Assembly (NCBI RefSeq): GCF_904063055.1
Contig: NZ_CAJFCN010000013.1
Span: 62,001-126,000 of the forward strand
Source of the DNA: Pseudomonas paracarnis
GTDB lineage: Bacteria > Pseudomonadota > Gammaproteobacteria > Pseudomonadales > Pseudomonadaceae
Direction: 5' to 3'
DNA length: 64,000 nucleotides
The notes under the pieces are model-generated. The model did no database searches. It saw only the letters and a list, made by a program, of their open reading frames with translations, and was not told the origin of the DNA. Positions 7,613 through 15,846 of this stretch are shown here, one piece after another. Positions within the stretch are counted from its first letter, which is position 1; each line of letters opens with the position of its first letter. The position numbers were made by a program, and so were the translations under genes.

Positions 7613-9669
7613 GCTGCTGCGTCCTCACTCAGGCCGCTGTGGCGCAAGAGTGCGTCAATCGACGGCGCGCGTCCGCGGAAGTCGACGAACAGCACCATCG
7701 GTGCCTGGGAACCGCCACGCGCCAGGATGGCTTCACGGAACGCACGCCCGGTCTGGGCGTTGAGCACGCCGTCTTCCTCAAACTTGGAGAACGCATCCGC
7801 CGACAGCACTTCGGCCCACTTGTAGCTGTAGTAGCCCGCCGCATAACCGCCGGCGAAGATGTGAGCGAAGCTGTTGGGGAAGCGGTTGTAGGCCGGTGGG
7901 CGCATGACCGAGACTTCATCGCGCACGCCTTCAAGCACCTGGGCCACACTGCGACCATCGCCATGGGTGGCGTGCAGTTCAAAGTCGAACAGTGAGAACT
8001 CCAGCTGACGCACCATCATCAGGCCGGACTGGAAATTTTTCGCCGCGAGCATTTTCTCCAGCAAGTCCTGGGGCAGGGGCTCGCCGGTTTCGTAGTGGCC
8101 GGAGATCAGCGCCAGGCCTTCAGGCTCCCAGCACCAGTTCTCCATGAATTGGCTCGGCAGTTCCACCGCGTCCCACGCCACACCGTTGATACCGGATACG
8201 CCGGCATGTTCCACGCGGGTGAGCAGGTGATGCAGGCCATGGCCGAATTCGTGGAACAGGGTGGTGACTTCATCGTGGGTCAGCAGGGCAGGCTTGCCGC
8301 TGTCGGCCGGAGTGAAGTTGCACACCAGGTTGGCGACGGGGCTTTGCAGCACGCCATCAACGGTACGGCGGCGGTCACGGGCGCCATCCATCCAGGCACC
8401 GCCACGCTTGTTGGCGCGGGCGTACAGGTCGAAGAAGAAACGTCCGACGTGCTCGCCGTTCTCCTTGATCTCGAACAAGCGCACATCCGGGTGCCAGGTG
8501 TCGAAGCCTTTAAGCTCGGCGATCTCGATGCCGTACAGGCGCTGCACAATGGCAAACAGGCCGCCCAGCACTTTGTCGATGGGGAAGTAGGCGCGTAGCG
8601 CTTCCTGGGACACGCTGTAGCGCTGCTCACGCAGTTTTTCGCCGTAGAAACCGCTGTCCCAGCTTTGCAGATCGGCGCAGCCTTGCTCGGCGGCATAGGC
8701 CTTGAGTTGCTGCAGGTCCTGGGCGGCAAACGGCTTGCTGCGCTTGGCCAGGTCACGCAGGAAGCTGAGCACCTGGTCGCTGGACTCGGCCATCTTGGTG
8801 GCCAGGCTCAGCTCGGAGAACGACGCATAACCCAGCAATTGGGCCAGTTCCTGACGCAGGTCGAGGATCTGTTCCATCACCGGGCCGTTATCGTTCTGAC
8901 CGGCATTCGGGCCTTGGTCCGAGGCACGGGTGCAGTAGGCGGCGTACACCTCTTCACGCAGGGCACGGTCCTGGGCGTAGGTCATGACGGCGTAGTAGCT
9001 GGGGAATTCCAAGGTGATCAGCCAGCCGTCGAGGCCCTTGGCCTGAGCGGCGGCGGCCATTTGCGCCTTGGCCGAATCGGTCAGGCCGGCGAGGGTGGCT
9101 TCATCGGTGACGTGTTTGGTCCAGGCCTGGGTGGCGTCCAGCAACTGGTTGGAGAATTTGCTGCCCAGCTCGGATAGCTTGCTCTGTACCTCGGCGTAGC
9201 GTTTTTGCTGCTCCGGCGGCAAGTCGATACCCGACAGGCGGAAGTCACGCAGGGAGTGCTCCAGAATGGTTTTTTGTGCCACATCGAAACCGGCAGCTTC
9301 CGGGCTGTTGGCCAGGGCTTCGAAGGCCTGGAACAGCTCACGGTTCTGGCCCATTTCGGTGGAGTAAGCGCTCAAGGCCGGCAGGCACGCCTCGTAGGCT
9401 TCGCGCAGTTCGGCGCTGTTGCACACGGCATTGAGATGGCTGACCGGGCTCCAGGCCGCGCCGAGGCGATCATTGAGTTCATCCATGGCCAGGACCAGGC
9501 CGGCCCACGTCGGATTTTTACCCTGGCTTTGCAGGATCTCTGCGATTGCCACGCGGTTGTCGGCGAGGATCTGTTCGATGGCCGGCTGGACGTGCTCGGC
9601 ACGGATCGCCGAGAACGGCGGCAGGTCGTAGGACTGCAAAAGAGGGTTGTTCGCGCTCACGGTGGGCAC
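7609..9669 (-). CDS. prlC: Oligopeptidase A (M3 metallopeptidase)
   Basis: A 686-residue cytoplasmic zinc oligopeptidase of the thimet (M3) family. The zinc site is HEFGH with H473, E474 and H477; the third ligand is probably E503 in the downstream WDAVELPSQ motif. Length and end-to-end similarity match E. coli PrlC/OpdA, which degrades short peptides, including cleaved signal peptides. The ATG at 9669 is followed by a typical N-terminus. The gene overlaps the downstream yheV by 4 bases and is divergent from the gamma-carbonic anhydrase gene, with 92 bases between them for both promoters. Confidence 0.95.
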   Translation of the reverse strand: MPTVSANNPLLQSYDLPPFSAIRAEHVQPAIEQILADNRVAIAEILQSQGKNPTWAGLVLAMDELNDRLGAAWSPVSHLNAVCNSAELREAYEACLPALSAYSTEMGQNRELFQAFEALANSPEAAGFDVAQKTILEHSLRDFRLSGIDLPPEQQKRYAEVQSKLSELGSKFSNQLLDATQAWTKHVTDEATLAGLTDSAKAQMAAAAQAKGLDGWLITLEFPSYYAVMTYAQDRALREEVYAAYCTRASDQGPNAGQNDNGPVMEQILDLRQELAQLLGYASFSELSLATKMAESSDQVLSFLRDLAKRSKPFAAQDLQQLKAYAAEQGCADLQSWDSGFYGEKLREQRYSVSQEALRAYFPIDKVLGGLFAIVQRLYGIEIAELKGFDTWHPDVRLFEIKENGEHVGRFFFDLYARANKRGGAWMDGARDRRRTVDGVLQSPVANLVCNFTPADSGKPALLTHDEVTTLFHEFGHGLHHLLTRVEHAGVSGINGVAWDAVELPSQFMENWCWEPEGLALISGHYETGEPLPQDLLEKMLAAKNFQSGLMMVRQLEFSLFDFELHATHGDGRSVAQVLEGVRDEVSVMRPPAYNRFPNSFAHIFAGGYAAGYYSYKWAEVLSADAFSKFEEDGVLNAQTGRAFREAILARGGSQAPMVLFVDFRGRAPSIDALLRHSGLSEDAAA

Positions 9670-9761
9670 CTTGGCTGAAGAAACATGTAGAACAAAGATG
9701 GGGCCATCTTAATTACAATCAACACCCACCGCAGCTATCAGCACAACAGAGAGAGGCTATC

Positions 9762-10304
9762 GTGACCCTTCGCACCTATCAGAACCACACGCCGACCCTC
9801 GGCGCCGGGGCGTTTGTCGATATTTCGGCGGTGGTGATCGGCGATGTCGAAATCGGCACTGACAGCTCGGTTTGGCCGCTGACCGTGATTCGCGGCGACA
9901 TGCACCGCATCCGCATCGGTGCGCGCACCAGCGTGCAAGACGGCTGCGTGCTGCACATCACCCATGCCGGGCCGTTCAATCCGCAGGGTTACCCGTTGCT
10001 GATCGGCGACGATGTGACCATCGCCCATAAGGTCATGCTGCATGGCTGCACCGTGGGTAGCCGCGTCCTGATCGGCATGGGCAGTATCGTGATGGATGGC
10101 GCCGTGGTTGAAGACGACGTGATCATCGGTGCCGGCAGCCTGGTGCCGCCAGGCAAGAAACTCGACAGCGGCTTTTTATATGTGGGCAGCCCGGTTAAAC
10201 AGATCCGCGCATTGACTGACAAAGAGCGCGCCTTTTTCACCTACAGCGCGGCGAACTACGTGAAGCTCAAAGACCTGCACCTGGCCGAAGGATTCGATCA
10301 ATGA
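9762..10304 (+). CDS. Gamma-carbonic anhydrase family protein (YrdA-like)
   Basis: A 180-residue left-handed beta-helix protein made of hexapeptide repeats, such as IGDVEIG and IGDDVTIAH. The likely metal ligands are H68, H89 and H94. Relatives bind zinc or iron, but carbonic anhydrase activity is unproven for many of them. I chose the GTG at 9762 because it follows a GAGAGG ribosome binding site and gives the usual family N-terminus; the longer open frame overlaps prlC on the other strand. Its stop overlaps the start of the HAD gene by 4 bases, so the two are co-translated. Confidence 0.88.
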   Translation: MTLRTYQNHTPTLGAGAFVDISAVVIGDVEIGTDSSVWPLTVIRGDMHRIRIGARTSVQDGCVLHITHAGPFNPQGYPLLIGDDVTIAHKVMLHGCTVGSRVLIGMGSIVMDGAVVEDDVIIGAGSLVPPGKKLDSGFLYVGSPVKQIRALTDKERAFFTYSAANYVKLKDLHLAEGFDQ

Positions 10305-10960
10305 CCCTGCATCACCCCACCGTCCTGTTCGACCTGGACGGCACCCTCACCGACCCGCGCGAGGGCATTACCCGTTCGATCCAGTACGCCCTGGCCAAAC
10401 TGGGCATTGATGAGCCCGACCTGACCAAGCTCGAACACTTCATCGGCCCGCCCTTGTTGCAGGCGTTCATGCAGTTTTACGCCTTCGACGAGGCCAAGGC
10501 ATGGGAGGCGGTGAATTTCTACCGCGAGCGCTTCAAGGTTACCGGACTGTATGAAAACCGCGTGTTCGACGGGGTCATGCCGTTGTTGGAAGAGTTGAAC
10601 AGCCAAGGGCGCCAGCTGTACATCGCCACCTCCAAACCGTGGGAATTTGCCCGCGAGATTGCGCGGCATTTCGACTTTGCCAAGCACTTCAAGGTGATCT
10701 ACGGCAGCGAGTTGGACGGCACGCGTACCAACAAGGTGGAATTGATCGCGCATTTGATGCGTGAGGAACGACTGGACCCGGCCACCACCTTGATGATCGG
10801 TGATCGCAAGCATGACCTGATCGGGGCACGCAGTAATGGTCTGGATTCGGTCGCCGTGGGGTATGGGTTTGGTAGTTTTGAAGAGCTGAATGCCGAGGCG
10901 CCGACCTGGCATTTCGAGACGTTGGAGCAGATGCATCAGGCGTTTTTGCAGCGTCCTTGA
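10301..10960 (+). CDS. HAD-superfamily phosphatase (phosphoglycolate phosphatase-like)
   Basis: A 219-residue haloacid dehalogenase hydrolase. Motif I is FDLDGTLTD, with nucleophile D11 and acid/base D13. Motif II is the Thr/Ser-Lys region TSKPWEF, and motif IV is MIGDRKHD. The cap between motifs I and II is helical, as in the Gph/PpaX group. The substrate is not evident; the P. aeruginosa counterpart (PA0065) has been labelled a phosphoglycolate phosphatase or 5'-nucleotidase without strong proof. It overlaps the preceding gamma-carbonic anhydrase gene by ATGA. A REP pair lies just downstream. Confidence 0.88.
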   Translation: MTLHHPTVLFDLDGTLTDPREGITRSIQYALAKLGIDEPDLTKLEHFIGPPLLQAFMQFYAFDEAKAWEAVNFYRERFKVTGLYENRVFDGVMPLLEELNSQGRQLYIATSKPWEFAREIARHFDFAKHFKVIYGSELDGTRTNKVELIAHLMREERLDPATTLMIGDRKHDLIGARSNGLDSVAVGYGFGSFEELNAEAPTWHFETLEQMHQAFLQRP

Positions 10961-10969
10961 GACCGCTTT

Positions 10970-11047
10970 CGCAGGCAAGCCAGCGCCCACAGTTGACCGT
11001 ATTCTCATGTTGAAAATCGGTCAACTGTGGGAGCTGGCTTGCCTGCG
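10970..11047. repeat. REP pair, tail-to-tail arrangement
   Basis: Two inverted copies of the GAGCTGGCTTGCCTGCG-type repeat are joined through an inner inverted repeat (AGTTGACCG / CGGTCAACT) around a short loop. The outer ends are the CGCAGGC / GCCTGCG tails, opposite to the order seen in most other pairs of this window. It sits between the converging HAD and metallopeptidase genes, and the long hairpin could end transcription from both sides. Confidence 0.85.
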
Positions 11048-11055
11048 ATAAGGCC

Positions 11056-12099
11056 CTAACGGCCAACCCTCACCAACTGCCTCAACGCCGCCTTACGCTG
11101 CTCCACCGGCAGCTCACCCAACTTCTCCACCGCCGCATAAAACCTCACCCAATCCCCGCCTTCCCGCGCAAACAACGCCGCAAACGCCGGCACCCATTGG
11201 TCATACAACCCAAACGGCAAAAGCCGCGCGTTATTCATCGGCTGGTTGATCCAGGCGTCATAACGCTTGTCACCACCCCATTGGCTATCGCGCAGGTGCC
11301 GGTATTCGCTACGCAACTGCTCGAATTGCGCCGCTTTGGCCCGGCGCATGGCGTCCGCCGCCAACGGCTGCGCGTACAACGCCTCCAGACGTTTGCGGGT
11401 ATCGAGAATCAGCCGGATAAATTGATCGCGTTGCTTCAACGCCGCATCGCCGACAGGCGCCAGGCCCCGCGCCGCACGCCATTGTCGGGTGCCTTCCTGC
11501 TCGACAAAACTGGCATAGGACTCGTTGAACTCGGTGTCGTCCTTCACGTAGAAGCGCTGGTGGGCCAGCTCATGGAAGATCAGCGTGGCGAGGCGCTCAT
11601 CGCCCCAGCTCATCATCGAACTCATGATCGGGTCGTTGAACCAGCCCAGGGTGGAATAGGCCTCCACGCCACCAATCGACACATCCATGCCCTGCTGCCG
11701 CAACAGCGCCGCCTCGCCCCGCGCAGCGCCTTGGTTGTAGTAGCCGCGATAGGCGACGCAACCGGCGATGGGAAAGCAATGGTTCTGTGGTGACAGAGAA
11801 AATTCCTGCGTGGCAAAGACATTCCAGACCACATAGGGCCGGCCGATATCGGCATACAGCCGATAACTTTGGTTGTCAGGCAGATGCAGCTGTTCACTGG
11901 CAAAGGTTCGGGCTCTCTGCGATTGAGCCAGATGCTCGCGCAGCACTGGCGGGCGAGCAGGGTCGGCGATGACCTCAGCAACCGGCTCCCGGGCCCGCAA
12001 CAGCTGCCACTGGCCACTCGCCAACTGGCTGTAATAACTGACACTGGAGCAGCCGCTGAGCAGCACAACCATCAGCCCTGGAAGAAAACGCCTGATCAT
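11056..12099 (-). CDS. Lipoprotein aminopeptidase-like zinc metallopeptidase (COG4324)
   Basis: A 347-residue predicted outer-membrane or periplasmic lipoprotein with the zinc peptidase motif HELAH at residues 176-180 and a probable third ligand E193. I begin at ATG 12099 because it follows GGAG and gives a lipoprotein signal ending LLSGC (C17). The longer open frame from 12183 adds 28 residues ahead of the signal and is unlikely. The family is annotated as aminopeptidase, but its substrates are unknown. The gene is divergent from another small lipoprotein gene. Confidence 0.82.
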   Translation of the reverse strand: MIRRFLPGLMVVLLSGCSSVSYYSQLASGQWQLLRAREPVAEVIADPARPPVLREHLAQSQRARTFASEQLHLPDNQSYRLYADIGRPYVVWNVFATQEFSLSPQNHCFPIAGCVAYRGYYNQGAARGEAALLRQQGMDVSIGGVEAYSTLGWFNDPIMSSMMSWGDERLATLIFHELAHQRFYVKDDTEFNESYASFVEQEGTRQWRAARGLAPVGDAALKQRDQFIRLILDTRKRLEALYAQPLAADAMRRAKAAQFEQLRSEYRHLRDSQWGGDKRYDAWINQPMNNARLLPFGLYDQWVPAFAALFAREGGDWVRFYAAVEKLGELPVEQRKAALRQLVRVGR

Positions 12100-12209
12100 G
12101 CCCTGACTGCTCCTGGATGATGGGTTCGCCAGACTATCGCGCTTGCAGGGGATTTTTCCACGGCATGGCGTGTTTATACTCAAGCCTCTCTTTGTGTTGA
12201 GTACCTGCC

Positions 12210-12632
12210 ATGCGCCAGCTTGTGCTTCCCCTCGCCGCTGTGTTCCTCAGCGCTTGCGCCTATACCCCCATCCCCCCTGTGGACCCGCAGCAGGCCTGGG
12301 TGGATTTCACCACGCCGACACCGGGTTCCAAGTTGGTGATGGCTCAGCGCCTGGACGGGAAAAACCTCGACGACGGGCGCTTTTTTCAAATGCCTCCCGG
12401 CCCTCACGAGCTGATGGTGCGCTTTGACTTTGAAGTGCCCGCCGGCGGCGGCCTGGGTGGCCTCAGCCAGATGATGTATCGCACCTGCTTCATGACGCTG
12501 CAGTACGACCACTTTCAGGCCGGCCAGCACTATGTGCTGGAAGGGCGATCACTGGCGTTCACGCCCAACATCCGGCTGTACGACTCAACCCGCCAGCTAT
12601 TGGCCGAAGAGCGCAGCGTGAACTGCATCTGA
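12210..12632 (+). CDS. PA0061-like small lipoprotein
   Basis: A 140-residue lipoprotein with signal peptide and lipobox LSAC (C16). The mature part is mostly beta-strand, with two further cysteines, C91 in the middle and C139 near the end, that could form a disulfide. No enzymatic motif is visible. It corresponds by position to the small lipoprotein genes near PA0061/PA0062 in P. aeruginosa. The function is unknown. The downstream DUF1161 gene converges on it with a gap of one base, with no visible terminator between. Confidence 0.72.
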   Translation: MRQLVLPLAAVFLSACAYTPIPPVDPQQAWVDFTTPTPGSKLVMAQRLDGKNLDDGRFFQMPPGPHELMVRFDFEVPAGGGLGGLSQMMYRTCFMTLQYDHFQAGQHYVLEGRSLAFTPNIRLYDSTRQLLAEERSVNCI

Positions 12633-12633
12633 A

Positions 12634-12873
12634 TCAGTCGTTGTTCTTTTGATAGATGATGCGCTTGGTGCCGTTTTCGCATGAGCCGACAATCATGGCT
12701 TCGTCATGGTTCTTGGCTTCTTCGGCGGTGATGATTTCCAGGGTGTAGGACGGAATCGCCTTGGCCTGGATCTTCACTTCGATTTCTTTCCTGAGCTCTT
12801 CACAATCTTTTGGCGCGGCCACGGCCGAAGTGGCCAATACACCGCAGATGATTGCCAAGGCAAAACGTTTCAT
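12634..12873 (-). CDS. DUF1161 small secreted protein (copy 1)
   Basis: A 79-residue protein with a signal peptide (residues 1 to about 19, ending AVAA). It has two cysteines, C23 in the motif CEELRKEIEVKI and C64 in VGSCENGTKRI, which suggest a disulfide in the periplasm. It belongs to DUF1161, whose function is unknown. A second copy with the same layout lies at 14795-15022, on the same strand. The two share the CEEL...EI...KI...Y.LE...VG.CE.GTK.I.Y pattern and are clear paralogues. Confidence 0.83.
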   Translation of the reverse strand: MKRFALAIICGVLATSAVAAPKDCEELRKEIEVKIQAKAIPSYTLEIITAEEAKNHDEAMIVGSCENGTKRIIYQKNND

Positions 12874-12978
12874 GTGTGGAGCTCCCTGAATGCGCTGCGC
12901 ACGAGTGTGCGCCTAGGCTGCATGGGCTATTCGACCACATTTTGCAAACACGAGTTCTAATTTAACGCAGCACCAAAA

Positions 12979-13070
12979 ATGTGAGAGCGGGCTTGCTCGC
13001 GAATACGCAGTATCAGGCACCGAAGATATCGGCTGATCCACCGCATTCGCGAGCAAGCCCGCTCCCACAT
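12979..13070. repeat. REP pair, GAGCGGGCTTGCTCGCGAA type
   Basis: Two inverted copies of a repeat of about 24 bases flank about 45 bases of unrelated sequence, head-to-head. The left copy has one change (GTGAGAGC in place of GTGGGAGC) relative to the right one. It lies between two genes read leftwards (osmC and DUF1161 copy 1). Confidence 0.85.
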
Positions 13071-13085
13071 AAGATGACTGCTGTG

Positions 13086-13517
13086 TCAGTTGACCAGCGT
13101 GGCATCCAAGGTGATGGTTGCATTCAGCACCTTGGACACCGGGCATCCTTCCTTGGCCTTTTTGCTCAGTTCATCGAACTGCGCCTGGCTCGCGCCTGGA
13201 ATTTTGGCCTTCAGGATCAGATGCACTGCTGTAATCGCAAAGCCGCCCTCGACCTGGTCCAGGGTCACTTCGGCCTGGGTGTCGATACTGTCAGCCTTGA
13301 GCCCGGCGTCGCCAAGAATCATGGAAAACGCCATGGAGAAACAGCCGGCGTGAGCCGCGCCGATCAATTCTTCAGGGTTGGTACCCTTGCCGCCCTCGAA
13401 GCGGGCCTTGAAGCCGTAGGGCGCTTCGCGCAGCACGCCGGTTTCCGTGGAAATGGAGCCCAGGCCAGTCTTCAGGTCACCTTCCCAATGCGCGGATGCC
13501 TTTTTAACGATACTCAT
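13086..13517 (-). CDS. osmC: OsmC family peroxiredoxin-like protein
   Basis: A 143-residue OsmC-type protein that reduces organic hydroperoxides. The peroxidatic cysteine is C59 in AAHAGCFSMAF and the resolving cysteine is C125 in GCPVSK. Both fit the OsmC rather than the Ohr subgroup. I start at ATG 13517, which has GGAG upstream; the longer open frame adds 52 residues with no homology. OsmC genes usually respond to osmotic stress and stationary phase. The gene is divergent from the luciferase-like monooxygenase gene. Confidence 0.9.
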   Translation of the reverse strand: MSIVKKASAHWEGDLKTGLGSISTETGVLREAPYGFKARFEGGKGTNPEELIGAAHAGCFSMAFSMILGDAGLKADSIDTQAEVTLDQVEGGFAITAVHLILKAKIPGASQAQFDELSKKAKEGCPVSKVLNATITLDATLVN

Positions 13518-13735
13518 AGCTTTCTCCTCGAACGGTGGTTTTGCGTCGGTAAGGGTTCTGAGGATAGACGCCGCGGCAAAGTTCACTTGTAAGAAAAACC
13601 TAGTGATTAAGTAGGAAATTTGGCGGTTACTATTGAATCTCGGGTATATGCCCTCATTGCATAGGGTATGCACATGCAGCGGCAGGTTTTAGCTCGTTTA
13701 AAAAAGCCTGTACGCCCTATTGGAGAAGCAGGCTG

Positions 13736-14737
13736 ATGAAATCGCTGTCCGACGTAAAATTCTCGACCCTTGACCTCGTGCCCGTGCGCGCCGACGGCAA
13801 CCCGGCGCAGTCCCTGCGTAATTCCCTGGACCTGGCCCAGCATGTGGAGAAGTTCGGTTACCACCGTTTCTGGGTAGCCGAGCACCACAATATGGACGGT
13901 ATCGCCAGTTCGGCTACCTCGGTACTGCTCGGTTACCTGGCAGGCGGCACCTCGACCATTCGCGTGGGTTCCGGCGGGGTGATGCTGCCTAACCACGCGC
14001 CACTGGTGATCGCCGAGCAGTTCGGCACCCTGGAAAGCCTCTACCCTGGCCGTATCGACCTGGGCCTGGGGCGCGCCCCCGGTTCCGACCAGATGACCGC
14101 CCGCGCCCTACGCCGTGAACGCTCCGGCAGTGCCGATGACTTCCCCGAAGATGTGGCCGAGCTGATGGCCTACTTGGGCCCGCGTACGCCCGACCAACGG
14201 GTTATCGCGGTACCGGGGACCGGCACCAATGTGCCAGTGTGGCTGCTGGGTTCAAGCCTGTTCAGCGCGCAATTGGCCGGTGAGCGTGGCTTGCCTTACG
14301 CCTTCGCCTCCCATTTCGCGCCGCGCCTGATGCACGAAGCAATTCGCGTGTACCGCAATCACTTCAAGCCTTCGGCGGTGCTGGACAAGCCCTACGTGAT
14401 GCTCGGCATTCCGCTGGTGGCCGCGGACACCGATGAGCAGGCCGATTACCTGGCCACCTCGGTGTACCAGCGTATTCTCGCGTTGATGCGCGGCCAGAGC
14501 CTGGTGCAGCGCCCTCCAGTAAAAACCATGGACGGCCTGTGGTTGCCTCACGAAAAAGACGCGGTGGGCAGCTTCCTCGGCCTGGCCATGGTGGGCAGCC
14601 CGGCGAAGATTCGCGGCAAGCTGGAGGTGTTGATCGAGCAGACCGGCGCTGATGAGCTGATTTTTACCAGTGACCTGTATGAGCACGCCGACCGGATTCA
14701 TTCCTACGAGCTGCTCGCACAAGTGATGAAGGGCTGA
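13736..14737 (+). CDS. Luciferase-like flavin-dependent monooxygenase (YhbW/MsnO8 type)
   Basis: A 333-residue LLM-class oxidoreductase with a TIM-barrel fold. Typical segments are FWVAEHHNMDGIASS near the N-terminus, then the RVGSGGVMLPNHAP and GRIDLGLGRAPGSD motifs. Members use reduced FMN and oxygen, but the substrate of this subgroup (E. coli YhbW) is not known. It stands alone: it is divergent from osmC, and a strong bidirectional terminator follows directly. The start ATG 13736 has GGAG upstream. Confidence 0.88.
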   Translation: MKSLSDVKFSTLDLVPVRADGNPAQSLRNSLDLAQHVEKFGYHRFWVAEHHNMDGIASSATSVLLGYLAGGTSTIRVGSGGVMLPNHAPLVIAEQFGTLESLYPGRIDLGLGRAPGSDQMTARALRRERSGSADDFPEDVAELMAYLGPRTPDQRVIAVPGTGTNVPVWLLGSSLFSAQLAGERGLPYAFASHFAPRLMHEAIRVYRNHFKPSAVLDKPYVMLGIPLVAADTDEQADYLATSVYQRILALMRGQSLVQRPPVKTMDGLWLPHEKDAVGSFLGLAMVGSPAKIRGKLEVLIEQTGADELIFTSDLYEHADRIHSYELLAQVMKG

Positions 14738-14746
14738 AATCCAAGC

Positions 14747-14777
14747 GAAAAAAACCGACGCACTTGCGTCGGTTTTT
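14747..14777. terminator. Bidirectional Rho-independent terminator
   Basis: A GC-rich stem (ACCGACG / CGTCGGT) with a six-base loop, flanked by an A-run on the left and a T-run on the right. It serves the rightward monooxygenase gene and the leftward DUF1161 gene. Confidence 0.9.
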
Positions 14778-14794
14778 ATGTCCACAACACGAGA

Positions 14795-15022
14795 TTAACC
14801 GCGCTTGTAGGCAATTTCCTTGGTGCCACCTTCGCAGGTGCCAACCACTGTGTGGTCACTTGGCGTAGCACCTTTGTCCACCACTTCCAGCGAATACCCC
14901 GAAGCGCCCTTGGCGTCGATTTTCGCTGCGATTTCGCTTTTCAACTCTTCACAAGGCTTGCCCGCCGCCATAGCGGTACCCGCAATGCTCAACAACCCTA
15001 CCGCTAACAGAAACTTCTTCAT
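14795..15022 (-). CDS. DUF1161 small secreted protein (copy 2)
   Basis: A 75-residue protein with a signal peptide ending AMAA and two cysteines (CEELKSEI and GTCEGGTKEI). It is a paralogue of the protein at 12634-12873 and ends in the same GTK-x-I-x-Y-K motif. The function of DUF1161 is unknown; a small secreted two-cysteine protein suggests a periplasmic role. It ends next to the shared terminator. Confidence 0.83.
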   Translation of the reverse strand: MKKFLLAVGLLSIAGTAMAAGKPCEELKSEIAAKIDAKGASGYSLEVVDKGATPSDHTVVGTCEGGTKEIAYKRG

Positions 15023-15138
15023 CCGTTACTTTCCTTGCGCTGATCAAAAAGAGCGTGCCGACGCTCATCGCGTCGGCACCCGTTGTTTGTAGCGCAGGTT
15101 ATGGCAATCGGCCAGCGGGCAAAGTTCAACTCTGCCGA

Positions 15139-15354
15139 TCAACTACTGGCAATGCGGAATCCCACTTTGAGCGTGACCTGGAAGTGTGCAGCCTTGCCAT
15201 CCTTGATGTGACCACGGGTTTCGGTCACCTCAAACCATTCCAGATGCTTGATGCTCTTGTTGGCTTCGGCCAGGGCATTGTTGATCGCGTCTTCGATGCT
15301 GGTGGTGGAAGAGCCTACCAGTTCGACTTTCTTGTACGTGTGATGATCACTCAT
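15139..15354 (-). CDS. Dodecin family flavin-binding protein
   Basis: A 71-residue dodecin. These proteins form hollow dodecamers that bind FMN, riboflavin or coenzyme A and buffer free flavin. The family pattern is clear: YKKVELVGSS, then a helix with AINNALAEA and the strand with LEWFEVTETRGHI containing the flavin-stacking Trp. The ATG at 15354 has an AAAGGAGAAA ribosome binding site. It is divergent from the DUF883 gene. Confidence 0.92.
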   Translation of the reverse strand: MSDHHTYKKVELVGSSTTSIEDAINNALAEANKSIKHLEWFEVTETRGHIKDGKAAHFQVTLKVGFRIASS

Positions 15355-15511
15355 GGCGTTTCTCCTTTAGGTCGTCAATCAAGACTAGCAGCGAATGTGC
15401 GTACTGCTTCAGGCGACCGTTGGGAGGCGAAAGTTCAGAATTACTGCACTTTCTGAAACCGGCGCAGTCGGTATCTACACACGCCACTCAATCACTTCAG
15501 GAGATGTCCAC

Positions 15512-15838
15512 ATGGCCAACACTTCTTTACGCAAAGCGTCGCTGGAAAGCATGGAAGCCGAGATTTCGAGCCTGCTCAAATCTCTGGAGAGCCTCAAGGA
15601 CGACGCGTCCGATGAGTCGCGCAAAACGCTGAAGGCCTTGAAGAGCAATGCCGAGAACGCGCTCAAGCACTCTCGCCATCTGATCAGCGACGCCTACGAA
15701 GAAAGCAAAGTCAAAATCCGCGAAACCAGCGCTGCCACCCGTGACTACGCACAAGAGCACCCATGGACGACCGCTGGCGTCGCCGTGGGCGCGCTGGGCC
15801 TGCTGGCGGCTTACCTGCTGTGCAAGCGCGGTGACTGA
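15512..15838 (+). CDS. DUF883 family membrane-anchored protein (ElaB/YqjD-like)
   Basis: A 108-residue protein that is helical and highly charged over residues 1-85, probably a coiled coil, and ends in a single membrane segment (AGVAVGALGLLAAYLL) with a short charged tail. This is the ElaB/YqjD/DUF883 pattern. In E. coli such proteins are stationary-phase inner-membrane proteins reported to bind ribosomes; whether that applies here is unknown. I start at ATG 15512 after CAGGAG; the open frame extends upstream without similarity. It converges on trpI with 8 bases between them. Confidence 0.85.
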   Translation: MANTSLRKASLESMEAEISSLLKSLESLKDDASDESRKTLKALKSNAENALKHSRHLISDAYEESKVKIRETSAATRDYAQEHPWTTAGVAVGALGLLAAYLLCKRGD

Positions 15839-15846
15839 TTGACCGG

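Noticed and set aside
12099..12183. Upstream extension of the metallopeptidase gene
   Set aside because: It would place 28 residues before a clear lipoprotein signal; the ATG at 12099 has its own ribosome binding site.
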